Assembly (NCBI GenBank): GCA_916048095.2
Contig: OU696593.1
Span: forward strand, 3,096,001-3,160,000
Source of the DNA: Sacculina carcini
Lineage: Eukaryota > Arthropoda > Thecostraca > Sacculinidae
DNA length: 64,000 nucleotides
Direction of reading: 5' to 3'
Below, piece by piece: positions 53,444 to 64,000 of this stretch (positions are counted from its first letter, which is position 1; the number at the start of each line of letters is the position of its first letter). The notes beneath the pieces are model-generated. The model saw nothing but the letters and a program-made list of their open reading frames with translations. It was not told the origin of the DNA and did not search any database. The translations under genes were made by a program, and so were the position numbers.

Positions 53444-54240
53444 TCACCAAAAATCGGATTCATAATGACCGGATCTATAGTTCCCCTCAATACTACAGTG
53501 ACAATATATGACTGCGACAAGTAATCCACTTAGGCATTTGGGTGAAGAGAGAACAGGGTCTGCAGTAGTCGACAAACGCTTATCATTCATGATCGACATG
53601 TCAGAATCTATGCACGGATAGTCATCAGCTTCTTTCAAGTCATTCCACACCTCCTCGACTTTGTGCGCCTGGTCGACGCAGCCTTCTAGGGTCCACACCG
53701 CTGAGGTATCGGTTGTTGTTAAGTCCAAGCGAGCTTCAGGTCCTGCAAGTCACCGAAACTCAGTCACTTCCGACATTGATCGCCCAGAGCGTCGATTACA
53801 GTCAATCCGTGGGGTGTTGTGAAGAGAGCGAGTGACTCCCACCATGGTACCTCGCATATGTGTCGTGAAATCCCCCATTTTCTCAATGTTTGATTTCACA
53901 ACCAACATTTCCAGCTGTTGGCGCCTGACATGGCGCCGAACGTGTCAAACCGCGCACGCAACGACTGTTTCTACGTGTCTGATTGGTAGCCCTTGGATGC
54001 TACCGCCATAAGGCAGAGGGTAAGATAGTACAATTTGGCGGGCTCATAGCGATTTGTGGATTTGTTCGCCAAGTTCAGAGCTCGGACTCAGGCTTCAGTT
54101 TCCTCCATCAGCATAATTAGGTTCGTCCAGTTGTGGTCTCCCGACTGCATCTGGAAAGTCCGAAAACCAAAATGGTGAAAGAAGGAATCGATGCTAAATG
54201 ACACGAGTCCGCATTGTCCGGGAGTTAAACTCCACACGTC
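53444..54240 (-). pseudogene. Unknown protein family, copy A (C-terminal half), degraded
   Basis: Paralogue of 59783-61080. Shared blocks, with copy A first: YEPAKLYYLTLCLMAVASKG vs YEPAISYYSKLCLLTVAAKG; RFDTFGAMSG vs RFDTFCTMSG; VKSNIEKMGDF vs TKSNIEQLGDC; SAVWTLEGCVDQA vs SAVWTLEGCVEQA. Copy A has stops and at least one frameshift. Function unknown; candidate endogenous viral gene. Confidence 0.7.
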
Positions 54241-54375
54241 AACACTTTCCACTATGCCAACTAACAACGGAAATAGTAAAGAAGGACATATTTCATGCTT
54301 AAGGATACGATTCCGCATTTTCCGGGAGTTAGACTACACAGTTCAACACTTTTCACTTCGTCCAATATCAAGGAA
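54190..54375. repeat. Two-unit ~103-bp tandem repeat
   Basis: Units share CGCATTGTCCGGGAGTTA / CGCATTTTCCGGGAGTTA and CAACACTTT. On the minus strand both encode similar peptides (SLTPGQCGLVSFS and SLTPGKCGIVSLS). Confidence 0.75.
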
Positions 54376-54599
54376 AATGATAGGAAAAATATACTGGTTG
54401 ATGGGAGGGAGAGATAATATAGATGATAAATCGATCGTGTATAGGAAGCAATGCACAGTGATAGAAGCAATAATCAAACGGATAAACACCACTGATGTGA
54501 AACGATATAATTCACAGCCAGTTGGAGCGTTGTTCATTAAATAAAGCTGTACTCACACATTTGTACTCACATATTTGTAGCTACATGAAATGAGTTAAG

Positions 54600-56236
54600 C
54601 TCGAGCTGTCCTTCCTCCTTGTCAATATCCTGCTTTATCCAGCCTCTCTTTGAATTTCCCAATACACTCTGCATTCACTACTTATGCACTCAAGCCGTTC
54701 CATGCGTCCACACACCTACTAGGGAAGCTGAACAATTTCACATTTCTATCACACCTCGTCTTTTTCAATTTACTGTCATGTCCTCTTCTATCTGATCCAT
54801 CCCACACTAAGCAATCCTCTCTGTCAATCTTCTCCATTCGGATCTTATTTGTATACACGTTGATCAAGTCACCTCTCAATCTCCTCTTCTCCAGAGTCGA
54901 CAGACAAAGTCTAGCTAATTTTTGCTCATAGTTCAATTCCTTCAGCTCTTCCACCATCCTTGTCGCCACTCTCTGGATTCTCTCAAGCTTCCTTGTGTCT
55001 TTGGCCTTATGTGGACACCACACCACAGCTGCATACTCCAACTTCGGTCTTATAATACAAACAATAATCTTTTTTAGCATATCGGCATCCAAATAGTCAT
55101 ACGCCAACCTCAGTGTTTTCAGTGACGCGTAGGCTACTGCAGCAATCCTTCCTATATGTTTCCCAGCCGAAAGTGTTTCTTCAATAACAATTCCCAAATC
55201 TTTTTCCTCGCATACACTTTTCCATTATTCGTTTCCCAATTTATACACCCTGAACGGTCTTCTGTCGCCTCTACCTATTTCCATGACATGACATTTATTG
55301 ACATTGAATGACATCTCCCATTTCATACTCCATCTGAATATACTATCTAAATCATTCTGAAGTTCCTGGCAACTATCACAATTTACAACCCTTTTTTGTT
55401 TCTTGGCATCATCAGCGCACAAACTAATATAACTTTTAATCCCTTCAACCATGTTATTTATATATACCAAGATCATGATGGGTCCCAATACAGACCCTTG
55501 TGGCACTCCATTCTTCACTGGTCCCCATGACGAAGATATTCCTTTAACCACAGTTATCATTCTTCTGTCGATCAGGCAATCCTTTATCCACTCCAGTAGC
55601 TTCCCTTTGATTCCTCCCTCCTGCTCAAACTTCTACAAGAACCTCCTATGTGGTACCTTGTCAAAAGCTTTCTTCAGGTCCAAATCTATTGCCTCCACCC
55701 AACCATCTCTTTGTTGCACATCATCCACTACCCTTGAGTAAAAACTCAACAAATTTGACACACATGATTTACCTTTTCTAAAACCATATTGAGCATCACA
55801 AATTTTGTTATTGTCCTCCAAATAGTGAACCCAGCTATCCTTAATTATCCCTTCCACCAATTTGCTTAACACTCGTTAAGGATACCGGCCTGTAATTCAA
55901 AGGCTCTTCTTTATTCCCTGCCTTATATATGGGTATGACATTTCCCTGCTTTCACTGTTCCGGCACCTTACCCTCTTTCAAGCTACATTGCACTATATCT
56001 AGAATTGGCAAGGCCAAATTTTGACTACAGCCTTTCAAGATACCTCCTGCAATCCCATCAGCACCCACTGATTTTCGGCTATCCAGTTTTCCCAGTCTAT
56101 GTATAATATATTCAAGCCCCACACTTATATTTGTTATCCCATCCGCACTTTCCTTAGGTGCATTGCTAAAATAACTCCTCAGAAAAAACCTATAAATTTT
56201 GTATTCATTATTTCGCAAATTTCCACTGAGTGTCAT
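54600..56236 (-). pseudogene. LINE reverse transcriptase ORF2, CR1/jockey-like, nearly full RT
   Basis: Minus-strand frame with ordered RT blocks: VGADGIAGGIL, VIPIYKAGNK, NYRPVSLTSVLSKLVEGII, QYGFRKGKSCVSNLL, VEAIDLDLKKAFDKVPH, GVPQGSVLGPIMILVYIN, CADDAKK (family Y/FADD, first residue now Cys), NVNKCHVMEIG, DLGIVIEE, RPKLEYAAVVWCPHK and the thumb LEKRRLRGDLINVY. Defects: a frameshift between 55952 and 55872 and stops at 55633 and 55225. The endonuclease is not attached here. It splits the unknown-protein array. Confidence 0.9.
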
Positions 56237-56297
56237 GTGTCGAGTGTCATGCTAATTTTCGTGAAGGCGTTACAATTCGTGTGCAAAAAGAATGTAA

Positions 56298-56960
56298 TTA
56301 TTCGTCTGGCTTATTCAGTGTCTTCTCATCTGGCAATCTAAATACAACGTGCTCAACAACCTGCTCATTACCCTGGTCGAGTACGATGGCATGGATGTCA
56401 AGCGTTGAGGCTATGTGAACAGCCATGGCGGTAGTCACCAGTATCCACCTCTTTTGTCTGAGACTTTCGAGGCATTTGTTGGGTCTCTCCACGGCATACA
56501 AGCCTTCTGGTTTTTTGTTCACATCGCATCTAGGAGGGTTGTGCTGGTCCTGGACGTCGTACATGCAGTATTTCGGAAATTCGCAGAAATACTGGTATAC
56601 TCTGTCATATCCAAAAAGAGCGTCAAGTTCGCGGAAATCAGACAAGACTTTTTCAGTTTGTTTCGTCAGACATCACGAACTGAAGTCCATGCAGAAAGTA
56701 CTGTAATCATTTTGCAGCAAGGGTTGAAATAGTCGTGGAATGTTGTCCAGCGTTTTATCCATTGTGTCTCCCCTATGTTCATCAAATGGTGGCTTTGATA
56801 CGGTAGGACACTGCCAGCAATTGCTCTGTCGCAGTTTGGTAGATACCTGTGTCGCAAGTAGTCACCTAACTCCCAAGCCCATTTGGCCTTGTTTTTTTTC
56901 TCCTTCCAGCAGATCACTTGGAATCTTTTCTGGGCGTAAAGGTGTTCATCTCGCTTGTTT
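56298..56960 (-). pseudogene. Unknown protein X, copy 1
   Basis: Minus-strand frame 56645-56298 (ELDALFGYDRVYQYFCEF, VERPNKCLESL, VVFRLPDEKTLNKPDE then stop). It is paralogous to 57861-58205 (ELEALFGFDRIYQYSCGF, VERRPNKWLESL, VVVLRLSGEKALKNEEN). Upstream sequence to about 56960 (TLDNIPRLFQPLLQ) may be its N-terminus. Not recognised; possibly a viral remnant. Confidence 0.55.
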
Positions 56961-57159
56961 GTCTTGATTATGGTTTGGACGCAGATTTCAGGTGATTATA
57001 TGTAGGCCAGGCGCAATACCACTGCGGGGGTTCACTCATGATGAATAAATATTACCACACAAACAAATGGAAACCCATAATATCTGAATGCCATGATATA
57101 ATTTATTTTTTTACGCTGGCTTACAATGATCGGGCTCATACTTCTCATCATTACAAAGT

Positions 57160-57262
57160 TGCAACTGACGGGAGAGAGTCCACCCAGACATTTGGATAAC
57201 AAGATAAGAGCAGTGACCGCAGTAGTCGATGGTCATTTATCACTCATGATCAACATGACAGC
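57160..57262 (-). pseudogene. Remnant of unknown family A/B
   Basis: Minus-strand peptide with STTAVTALILLSKCLGGL resembles the same region of copy A (STTADPVLSSPKCLSGLL). One stop. Evidence for a third unit of the array. Confidence 0.5.
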
Positions 57263-57356
57263 TTCCGTACACGCCACGAAGTATTCACTTTGTGGGTGGG
57301 TGTCGGAGCGCGATACGACAACTACAGGAGATATAATTCTAGATACATCAGAAGCC

Positions 57357-57630
57357 TTCGCCTCGTAGCCGAGTGGCTAAGACGCACGATTTGTGCACGA
57401 GAGGTCGAGGATTGTATTCCCTGGCGAGGTGAAACGGTTGGGGTCGTTTCTTAAAGGGATAGCCCAATTGCCGCAATGCGGGTTTCCTGTGCGTGCTGCC
57501 CTCCAGTTTCTGTGCTGGCGGTGACTGCGATAACCCGTGTGTCTGCCGGACCTGCGGTGTGTCAGCGGGATGTCAGGCTTTGCCCATGTAAAATTCACGC
57601 GAACATAGCCTCTCCACTGTTGCGTTCAAA
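57357..57630 (+). mobile_element. tRNA-derived SINE with serine/leucine-type A-box
   Basis: The head GTAGCCGAGTGGCTAAGACGC is a strong pol III A-box region. The B-box is degenerate (GAGGATTGTATTCCC). A ~190-bp non-tRNA body follows and ends in TTAATTATATTAG. No bona fide tRNA fold. Confidence 0.6.
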
Positions 57631-57860
57631 TGCTTAATTATATTAGATACATCAGAACTTATTGCACTGAAATCTCAGCTAGATTCATTGGTCCTTTCGC
57701 AATCATTTTATGGGCCACGGACAACTCAATGTCTTTCCAACAGTGTATTTTGGCTTATTAAACTAGTGCCGTCGAGACCCAGGTTTCGCCGGGTTTGATG
57801 GTCTACCCATTTTCGTGCACACGTCATATGATAGCGCCACAAATCGGTCGCAGAAAGAGT

Positions 57861-58273
57861 TTATTGATTCTCCTCGTTTTTCAGGGCCTTTTCGCCTGAC
57901 AAACGTAACACAACTACCTGATTATCACACTGGCCGAGCATGGTGGCATGGATGTCAAGCATTGAGGTTACGTAGGTAATCATTACGATAGTAAGAAGTG
58001 ACCCATCCCTTTGTCCCAGGCTTTCGAGCCATTTGTTGGGTCTCCTTTCGACATACAAGCTTTCCTCTGGTTTTCTGCCCACATCGTGTCTAATAGGGTT
58101 GAACTGGTCCTGGAAAACGTACACGCAGGATTTATGAAATCCGCAGGAATACTGGTATATTCTGTCAAATCCAAAAAGAGCTTCCAGTTCGCGTAAATCA
58201 GGCAAGGCTGCTTCAGCTTGTGCTGCTGCTCAGCTGCATCATCGTATTGAGTGGTCTCGCTTGAGAGTTCCAT
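57861..58273 (-). pseudogene. Unknown protein X, copy 2
   Basis: Frame 58205-57861 is the best-preserved copy of X (LRELEALFGFDRIYQYSCGF to SGEKALKNEEN). Just upstream, a second frame starts MELSSETTQYDD (58273), resembling the start MELSSDTTTQYDE of copy B at 61080. This suggests a chimeric junction of two genes. Confidence 0.6.
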
Positions 58274-59841
58274 GTCGATGAGGGTTGAGAATTAGAGAAT
58301 TTGGATTTAGGAATTCCGCAGGAATACTGCTATATTCTGTCAAATCCAAATCAGAAGTCAGGCAAGGCTACTTCAGCTTGTGTAAGACACCAATCACTAT
58401 AGTCCATGCAGAAAATGGCTGCAAAGCAAGGCGTGGTTGTCCATATTAGATGAGTTTGCTCGACACTGTAGAACAGTGGTCTACTTCCCCTCTTCCTGGA
58501 CAGAGTCGGTGAGTACCACGGTGATTTACGGTGCTGGTTGTGCGGTCAACGAGCTTGTCGTTCTGGTCGGATGCACACGAGCTTTACGGGTAATTGAAAT
58601 TGTAATTGTTTTAATTTTCCGACGTGAATGTTACGCTCTTAGTAGGCACACACTTTGTCGTGTCTTTCGGCATCGTTTTCAATTCATTGGCCATTATGCC
58701 AACCGCCGGTCTCATCTTTTGTGAGCTTTGAATAACCTGCGTCACTTTCTAGACAGATTTATTGGTTAATCCCAACATAGTACTGGCATTGTTTGCTGGC
58801 ATGTTGTTTCGTTAGTGGCATGGTTTGTATAGTTCGCTTCACTCATGCCAGGACATTTTTGTTATTGGCTACCGAGACTCTGTCGCTGGAAACTGAAGAA
58901 GTTCAATTTTGTCCCAAGCGACGGGAATCTTCAAGACCACACTGATTTTTACCACGGGAGCTGGTAGATGTTGCCTGCTCTCTGATGTACTCGTCTTTCA
59001 TTCATTGGTTTATATTTCCAGCACGCAATGGTTTCACAGTATTATATAGTGTGATTCAATTATACTGGAAATGTAATTAATAGAGTTGAACAGTTTCTTT
59101 CACAAAAATTGCTTGGTGTTTCGGTTTTCGAGAATGTGGGTTTGCATTGCCTCTTGACGGATGTTCGTCATGCCTGTAACGGATCGCAAACGTCAAAACC
59201 AGGAAGATACGACTGATGCAATGTATTCCTCTAAATGTTTACACCGCACCGTGAAACCTGCGAGAATATAACAATGGCGTTTCACGGGCAAAACAAATAA
59301 ACCATACACACATTTGAACCAACGATTATACTAAAATATATAAATCCAACAAATTAGGATGGGTAAACAACATCGTAACCAAAATCCTCACCTCTTGCCT
59401 CCTGTTGTCCAAAAACCGTTCACATCCGATTACCATACAAACAGCATAAACATTCCAAAATCCAATTTTACCAATATTCCAAATTGAGACCAATCCAAGC
59501 GCGAATATTCCAAACCACTCAATCGCTCACAAACGTTTAAATCCAACAGCCACGCTCTTTCTTGCCACATCCGTATCTAGTGCGCTGCCTAGTCATCTGT
59601 GGCTTACACAAATTAAATAACTATATCACCAACTCTAAGCAGACTAAAGCAAACAAATATATTCCAATATACTGCCTAGGCAGTTACAGTGAAGAACACT
59701 TAAATACGTTAACCTGTGCGATAAAACAACAAACATACAATTACAACATTTAAATGTGGAACTCACTACTGTACATTGGATTTCATCTGTGCCAATATTT
59801 GGGCAATAAGGGCTTGTGATTCAAGCCCACTTCTTTGACCT
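58236..59841. repeat. 1.6-kb direct duplication, left unit
   Basis: Near-identical to 61043-62654 (offset about 2.81 kb). It includes a minus-strand frame starting MPANNASTMLGLTNKSV, which here is interrupted by TAG; in the right unit the codon is TAT. It contains AT-rich non-coding sequence to its right. Confidence 0.92.
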
Positions 59842-61080
59842 TGAGGCCCTTCTTTGCCAAGAACGCAGACACAGAGGGTTTCTGAGCCTGTGAGGTCTGC
59901 TCGAGTGTTTCTTTAAGTTTCTCAGCAAGAAGTGCATGCGTATACATGGTGCTTAAACTGCCTAGGTTAAAGCCCTCCATTGTACGTGTGTGTCCTGTCA
60001 CTCATAGCTTGGCACAATACAAGATGTCGGGGTAATTGGCACATGTCATGCCTTCTCCAATGGATCGGCTTGCTCTACGCACCCCTCGAGTGTCCAGACG
60101 GCCGATATGTCCTTCTGAACAAACTCATGTGCGATTTTCATCCCTTGCAATCCGCCGAAGGAGAGGCACATCTTGCATTGGTCAAGTAACGATCTTGTCA
60201 CAGAGTCGACTTCATTGAGGTCCAATGGGAACCTGGTGGTGACTGCGAGTTGTTGTCGGAGCTGCGTCATGCAGTCCCCCAGCTGCTCAATGTTGGATTT
60301 TGTCACAGTCACGTCCAGCTATTTTACGCCGGACATCGTGCAGAACGTATCAAATCTGTATTTGTGGGACGTTTTGTATCCGTCGGACTGATACCCCTTC
60401 GCAGCCACTGTCAACAAACATAGTTTCGAGTAATAAGAAATAGCAGGTTCATATTGGATCGATATTGGCTTGACATCCAAAGCCTCCAGCCATTTAGTAG
60501 AGTCAGAGGACACCAATATCATCTTTGTCCGCTCCGGCGCTGTGGTTATGAGATCGAAGAAACCAGGAAAGACGCACACTGCGCTCTGCATGAATATTGA
60601 AACGGCCTGGTTGGCGCTCAGGCTGTTGGTTGATAAGTAATGTTGTCCAGCGGCCAAATTTGCAGTTCCTGTATTCACCGGGCGGTATACAATGAGATAC
60701 CTCTGCTCGGGCTCAGGCGTCAGTATGACGGTTCTCGGTGCAGCCTTTTGAGACAACTCGTTTAGTCGCTGCACACTGATATCATCGGCACTGTATTCGC
60801 AGTGTTGAGCTGACCATAGAGACACACCGGGCTGTTGACTGAACCAGTCCATCAAGGTCAGCGCTCGAGTTGTGTCCATTTCCTCTCCAATTATGACGAT
60901 ATTGGGACGCGGGTGCACCGACAGCATCTTGAAGCCTAGCAGGCGTCCCTTGTTGTCTACCACTATTATTGTGCGCATCTTAGATTTGCTCACGTGGCCA
61001 ACCCTGATCGAGAATTCACCCCTGGTGGCAATGATGGGGAGTTCATCGTATTGAGTGGTCGTATCGCTTGAGAGTTCCAT
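59783..61080 (-). pseudogene. Unknown protein family, copy B, near full length
   Basis: From ATG 61080 a 253-codon frame runs to TAG at 60319-60321. The same frame continues to 60046, then a shifted frame (60001-59783) carries a plausible C-terminus (ALLAEKLKETLEQTSQAQK, KKGLKVKEVGLNHK). About 430 codons overall. Blocks include TIIVVDNKGRLLGFKMLSVH, NIVIIGEEMDTTRALTLMDW, YLIVYRPVNTGTANLAAGQH and SAVWTLEGCVEQA. No domain recognised. One stop and one frameshift disable it. Length and intronless form suit an endogenised viral structural protein; low certainty. Confidence 0.65.
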
Positions 61081-62654
61081 GTCGATGAGGTTTGAGAATT
61101 AGAGAATTGGGATTTAGGAATTCCGCAGGAATACTGCTATATTCTGTCAAATCCAAATCAGAAATCAGGCAAGGCTGCTTCAGCTTGTGTAAGACACCAA
61201 TCACTATAGTCCATGCAGAAAATGGCTGCAAAGCAAGGCGTGGTTGTCCATATTAGATGAGTTTGCTCGACACTGTAGAACAGTGGTCTACTTCCCCTCT
61301 TCCTGGACAGAGTCGGTGAGTACCACGGTGATTTACGGTGCTGGTTGTGCGGTCAACGAGCTTGTCGTTCTGGTCGGATGCACACGAGCTTTACGGGTAA
61401 TTGAAATTGTAATTGTTTTAATTTTCCGACGTGAATGTTACGCTCTTAGTAGGCACACACTTTGTCGTGTCTTTCGGCATCGTTTTCAATTCATTGGCCA
61501 TTATGCCAACCGCCGGTCTCATCTTTTGTGAGCTTTGAATAACCTGCGTCACTTTATAGACAGATTTATTGGTTAATCCCAACATAGTACTGGCATTGTT
61601 TGCTGGCATGTTGTTTCGTTAGTGGCATGGTTTGTATAGTTTGCTTCACTCATGCCAGGACATTTCTGTTATTGGCTACCAAGACTCTGTCGCTGGAAAC
61701 TGAAGAAGTTCAATTTTGTCCCAAGCGACGGGAATCTTCAAGACCACACTGATTTTTACCACGGGAGCTGGTAGATGTTGCCTGCTCTCTGATGTACTCG
61801 TCTTTCATTCATTGGTTTATATTTCCAGCACGCAATGGTTTCACAGTATTATATAGTGTGATTCAATTATACTGGAAATGTAATTAATAGAGTTGAACAG
61901 TTTCTTTCACAACAATTGCTCTGTTTCCGTTTCCGAGAATGTGGGTTTGCATTGCCTCTTGGCGGATGTTCGTCATGCCTGTAACGGATCGCGAACGTCA
62001 AAACCAGGAAGATACGACTGATTCAATGTATTCCTCTAAATGTTTACACCGCACCGTGAAACCTGCGAGAATATAACAATGGCGTATAACGGGCAAAACA
62101 TATAAACCATACACACATTTGAACCAACGATTATACTAAAATATATAAATCCATCAAATTAGGACGGGTAAACAACATCGTAACCAAAATCCTCACCTTT
62201 TGCCTCCTGTTGTCCAAAAACTGTTCACATCCGATTACCATACAAACAGCATAAACATTCCAACATCCAATTTTACCAATATTCCAAATTGAGACCAATC
62301 CAAGCGCGAATATTCCAAACCACTCAATCGCTCACAAACTTTTCAATCCAGCAACCACGCTCTTTCGTGCCACATTCGTATCTAGTGCGCTGCCTAGTCA
62401 TCTGTGGCTTACACAAATTAAATAAATATATCATCAACTCTAAGCAGACTAAAGCAAACAAATATACTCCAATATACTGCCTAGGCAGTTACAGTGAAGA
62501 ACACTTAACTACGTTAACCTGTGCGATAGAACAACAAACATACAATTACAACATTTAAATGTGGAACTCATTACTGTACATTGGATTTCATCTGTGCCAA
62601 TATTTGGGCAATAAGGGCTTGTGATTCATGCCCACCTCTTTGACCTTGAGGACC
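61043..62654. repeat. 1.6-kb direct duplication, right unit
   Basis: Right unit. Its minus-strand frame 61609-61418 (KVTQVIQSSQKMRPAVGIMA, ending CVPTKSVTFTSEN) is open. The right edge fuses to a LINE endonuclease remnant, while the left unit's right edge fuses to copy B's C-terminus. Confidence 0.92.
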
Positions 62655-63800
62655 TCTTTGACCTACGTCGACATTGTTGAGATTTCGTTTTAACTCGCCT
62701 TCGTTTCGTTCTCTTCTTGTTCGTAAATTTAAATCGAATTCGATGATCGTCCAGTCGTGTGGTGTTCCATATTCGCAAGTCTCTACGCTGGTGTTTTTGA
62801 GAGAATCAGGGGCGTTGGTGGCTACAACGTCGATCAGAGTGTTGGCCGGCCGATATGGAGGTTTGTGTCTGTTGCATATGGTAAAATTGTATGTCTCTAG
62901 CATTGTTGATAGCTTTTGTCCAGGTGAATTGTTCGTTTGTCTAAGAATACAGCAATTAAAATCTCCTCCAATAATGATAGGCTTTACTGGGTCACTCGAC
63001 ACAATATGTTGTAGTTAGCTTTCGAAGTCGTCAAAGTCGAAGTTTAACTGGGATATCAAATAAGTAGGCGGTCTATATGGACTTTGTGGACTCCGTGGTG
63101 CAGTTGTTAGCACACCCGCCTCACAAGCGGGAGTTCCGTGGTTCGTAACCCGGCCGAGCAGAATTTCATTGGGCGAATTCTGCAAACCCACAGCCCCTGT
63201 CCACCCAGCAGAAAATGATGGTACCAGATATCAGTCATGAGTTGTGTCATGCATTCTGGGGAGGTGGCCCTCTCTAATACGTCTTACGTCCTTGTGGCGC
63301 CATAGCGTGGAGAGGGTCGGTTCTGCGGTGGCAGCGAGCTGCACGGGGCACGCCTGTGTGTTCATAAGCTTCGCCTTCTTCCCGTGTAGCAGCTACCACT
63401 TAGACATTTAACCTTTATATACACTAGCCATTATGATATTGCACATATTCAAGATTAATTTCAGCCATAGAATTTCCAAGTCACTATTGGGTTCGCTTTT
63501 GATCGGCAGAATTTCGTAGTCATAATCGTTTTTCAAAAGCACTGCTACGCCGCCATACCTTGCAGGTCGTGATGATGTCTCGGGTCGGTCTCGTCGTCTC
63601 AAATTGTATCCATTAACGCTGACAAACCGCGTACTTTGGAATTGATTGAGCCACGTTTCGCTCAGTAAGAAAGCGTCGTATCGTCTTGTCGTGGTCGTAT
63701 GGATTCATATTTCGGGCAGTTTGCTTTTCATCGATTGTACGTTCAGTTGGGCGACAGTGAATCGTTGACCATGACGGTGTTCGTTGTCCACTCGCGCGGT
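62640..63800 (-). pseudogene. LINE endonuclease (APE-type), interrupted by a SINE
   Basis: Minus-strand blocks in order: VAQLNVQSMKSKLPEI (~63740), DAFLLSETWLNQF, ARYGGVAVLLKNDYDYEI and LWLKLILNMCNIIMASVYKG (to ~63410). The SINE then intervenes, followed by PPTYLISQLNFDFDDFES, PIIIGGDFNCCI (catalytic GDFN) and LIDVVATNAPD (to ~62700). It is the N-terminal endonuclease of a CR1/RTE-like ORF2, with stops and frameshifts. The downstream edge fuses with the 61043-62654 repeat. Confidence 0.85.
63088..63410 (+). mobile_element. tRNA-Val-derived SINE inserted in the LINE
   Basis: Head: GGACTCCGTGGTGCAGTTG, with anticodon stem CCCGC/GCGGG around CTCACAA (anticodon CAC, valine) and B-box GTGGTTCGTAACC. 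The body is shared with 35950-36233 and 38472-38796. A one-base insertion in the B-box and the loss of an acceptor-stem match argue against a functional tRNA. Flanking LINE sequence resumes on both sides, so the insertion is later than the LINE. Confidence 0.85.
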
Positions 63801-64000
63801 CACTCGTTTTTTGACGTTTCCTCACTGCCAGTGGTTTGTTGCTGAGCTCGCCGCGGGTCAGCCGAACGCCAGCGTCGAAAAAGACAGCCCTCAGGCCACA
63901 CAACAGGATCGAAGAACACTCTCGGGTCAGCACAGTAGCAACTAATATGGAAACTACTGTACGACTCATGTTTTGTATGCAACTTTTCGACCGTGATGTC
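63801..64000. other. Window edge, no supported gene
   Basis: May be the 5' part of the LINE; short minus-strand frames reach the edge without recognisable motifs. Confidence 0.4.

Noticed and set aside
54650..55741. Plus-strand ORFs over the LINE
   Set aside because: Antisense shadows of the reverse transcriptase frame.
58437..58724. 95-codon plus-strand ORF repeated at 61244-61531
   Set aside because: Identical only because the DNA block is duplicated. The minus strand carries an equally plausible frame and there is no recognised motif, so it is not called as a gene.
50955..61080. Naming a specific virus family for the unknown frames
   Set aside because: Length and intronless structure hint at viral structural genes, but I see no diagnostic motif; a profile search is needed before any family name.
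63088..63160. Functional tRNA-Val(CAC) gene
   Set aside because: The anticodon arm is intact, but the B-box has an extra base, the acceptor stem does not close, and the body is a dispersed SINE.

Overview
This is animal genomic DNA, and an invertebrate is likely. It has spliced genes with GC-AG-free canonical introns, very dense (CA/TG)n and (TA)n microsatellites, tRNA-derived SINEs, several LINE lineages, hAT and Tigger transposons, a Ty3/gypsy (Mag-like) retrotransposon and Helitron-like DNA. I cannot name the species; a crustacean, tunicate or other aquatic invertebrate would fit. I see no bacterial, organellar or CRISPR features.

Two conserved cellular genes are present, transcribed away from each other. 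(1) A complete CTNNBL1 gene (beta-catenin-like protein 1, an ARM-repeat spliceosome-associated protein) lies on the minus strand in nine coding exons, from the ATG at 39986 to the stop at 20613. All intron phases agree and the predicted protein is 593 aa. (2) The first three coding exons of a RETREG/FAM134 reticulophagy receptor lie on the plus strand (47667-49512) and encode the first hairpin of the reticulon-homology domain and the WPEIR segment. The remaining exons are not recognisable before the end of the window.

Layout: 1-20.6 kb is gene-poor and filled with MITEs (many with perfect 8-bp hAT-type target duplications), a decayed Tigger copy, a three-level nested insertion (11.7-14.0 kb), LINE fragments, a degenerate LTR and microsatellites. 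20.6-40.0 kb is CTNNBL1. Its 10-kb intron 4 is mostly two Helitron-like elements with reiterated GC hairpins and a 1.5-kb tandem duplication; its intron 3 holds SINE-like composites and a decayed hAT. 40.0-47.4 kb is the intergenic region, with an apparently recent gypsy insertion (identical 316-bp LTRs, TSD GTGTC) ending 290 bp before the RETREG ATG. RETREG intron 1 begins with a 20-bp minisatellite carrying repeated TCACGTGA boxes.

49.5-64.0 kb is a mosaic. It contains a 415-codon frame broken by five stop codons but no frameshift (50955-52202), and an array of related, partly duplicated and degraded reading frames of an unrecognised protein family (53.4-62.7 kb). These are candidate endogenous viral genes or an unknown multicopy element. 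LINE endonuclease and reverse-transcriptase remnants and SINEs interrupt them. If RETREG continues to the right of the window, this whole mosaic lies in its intron 3.
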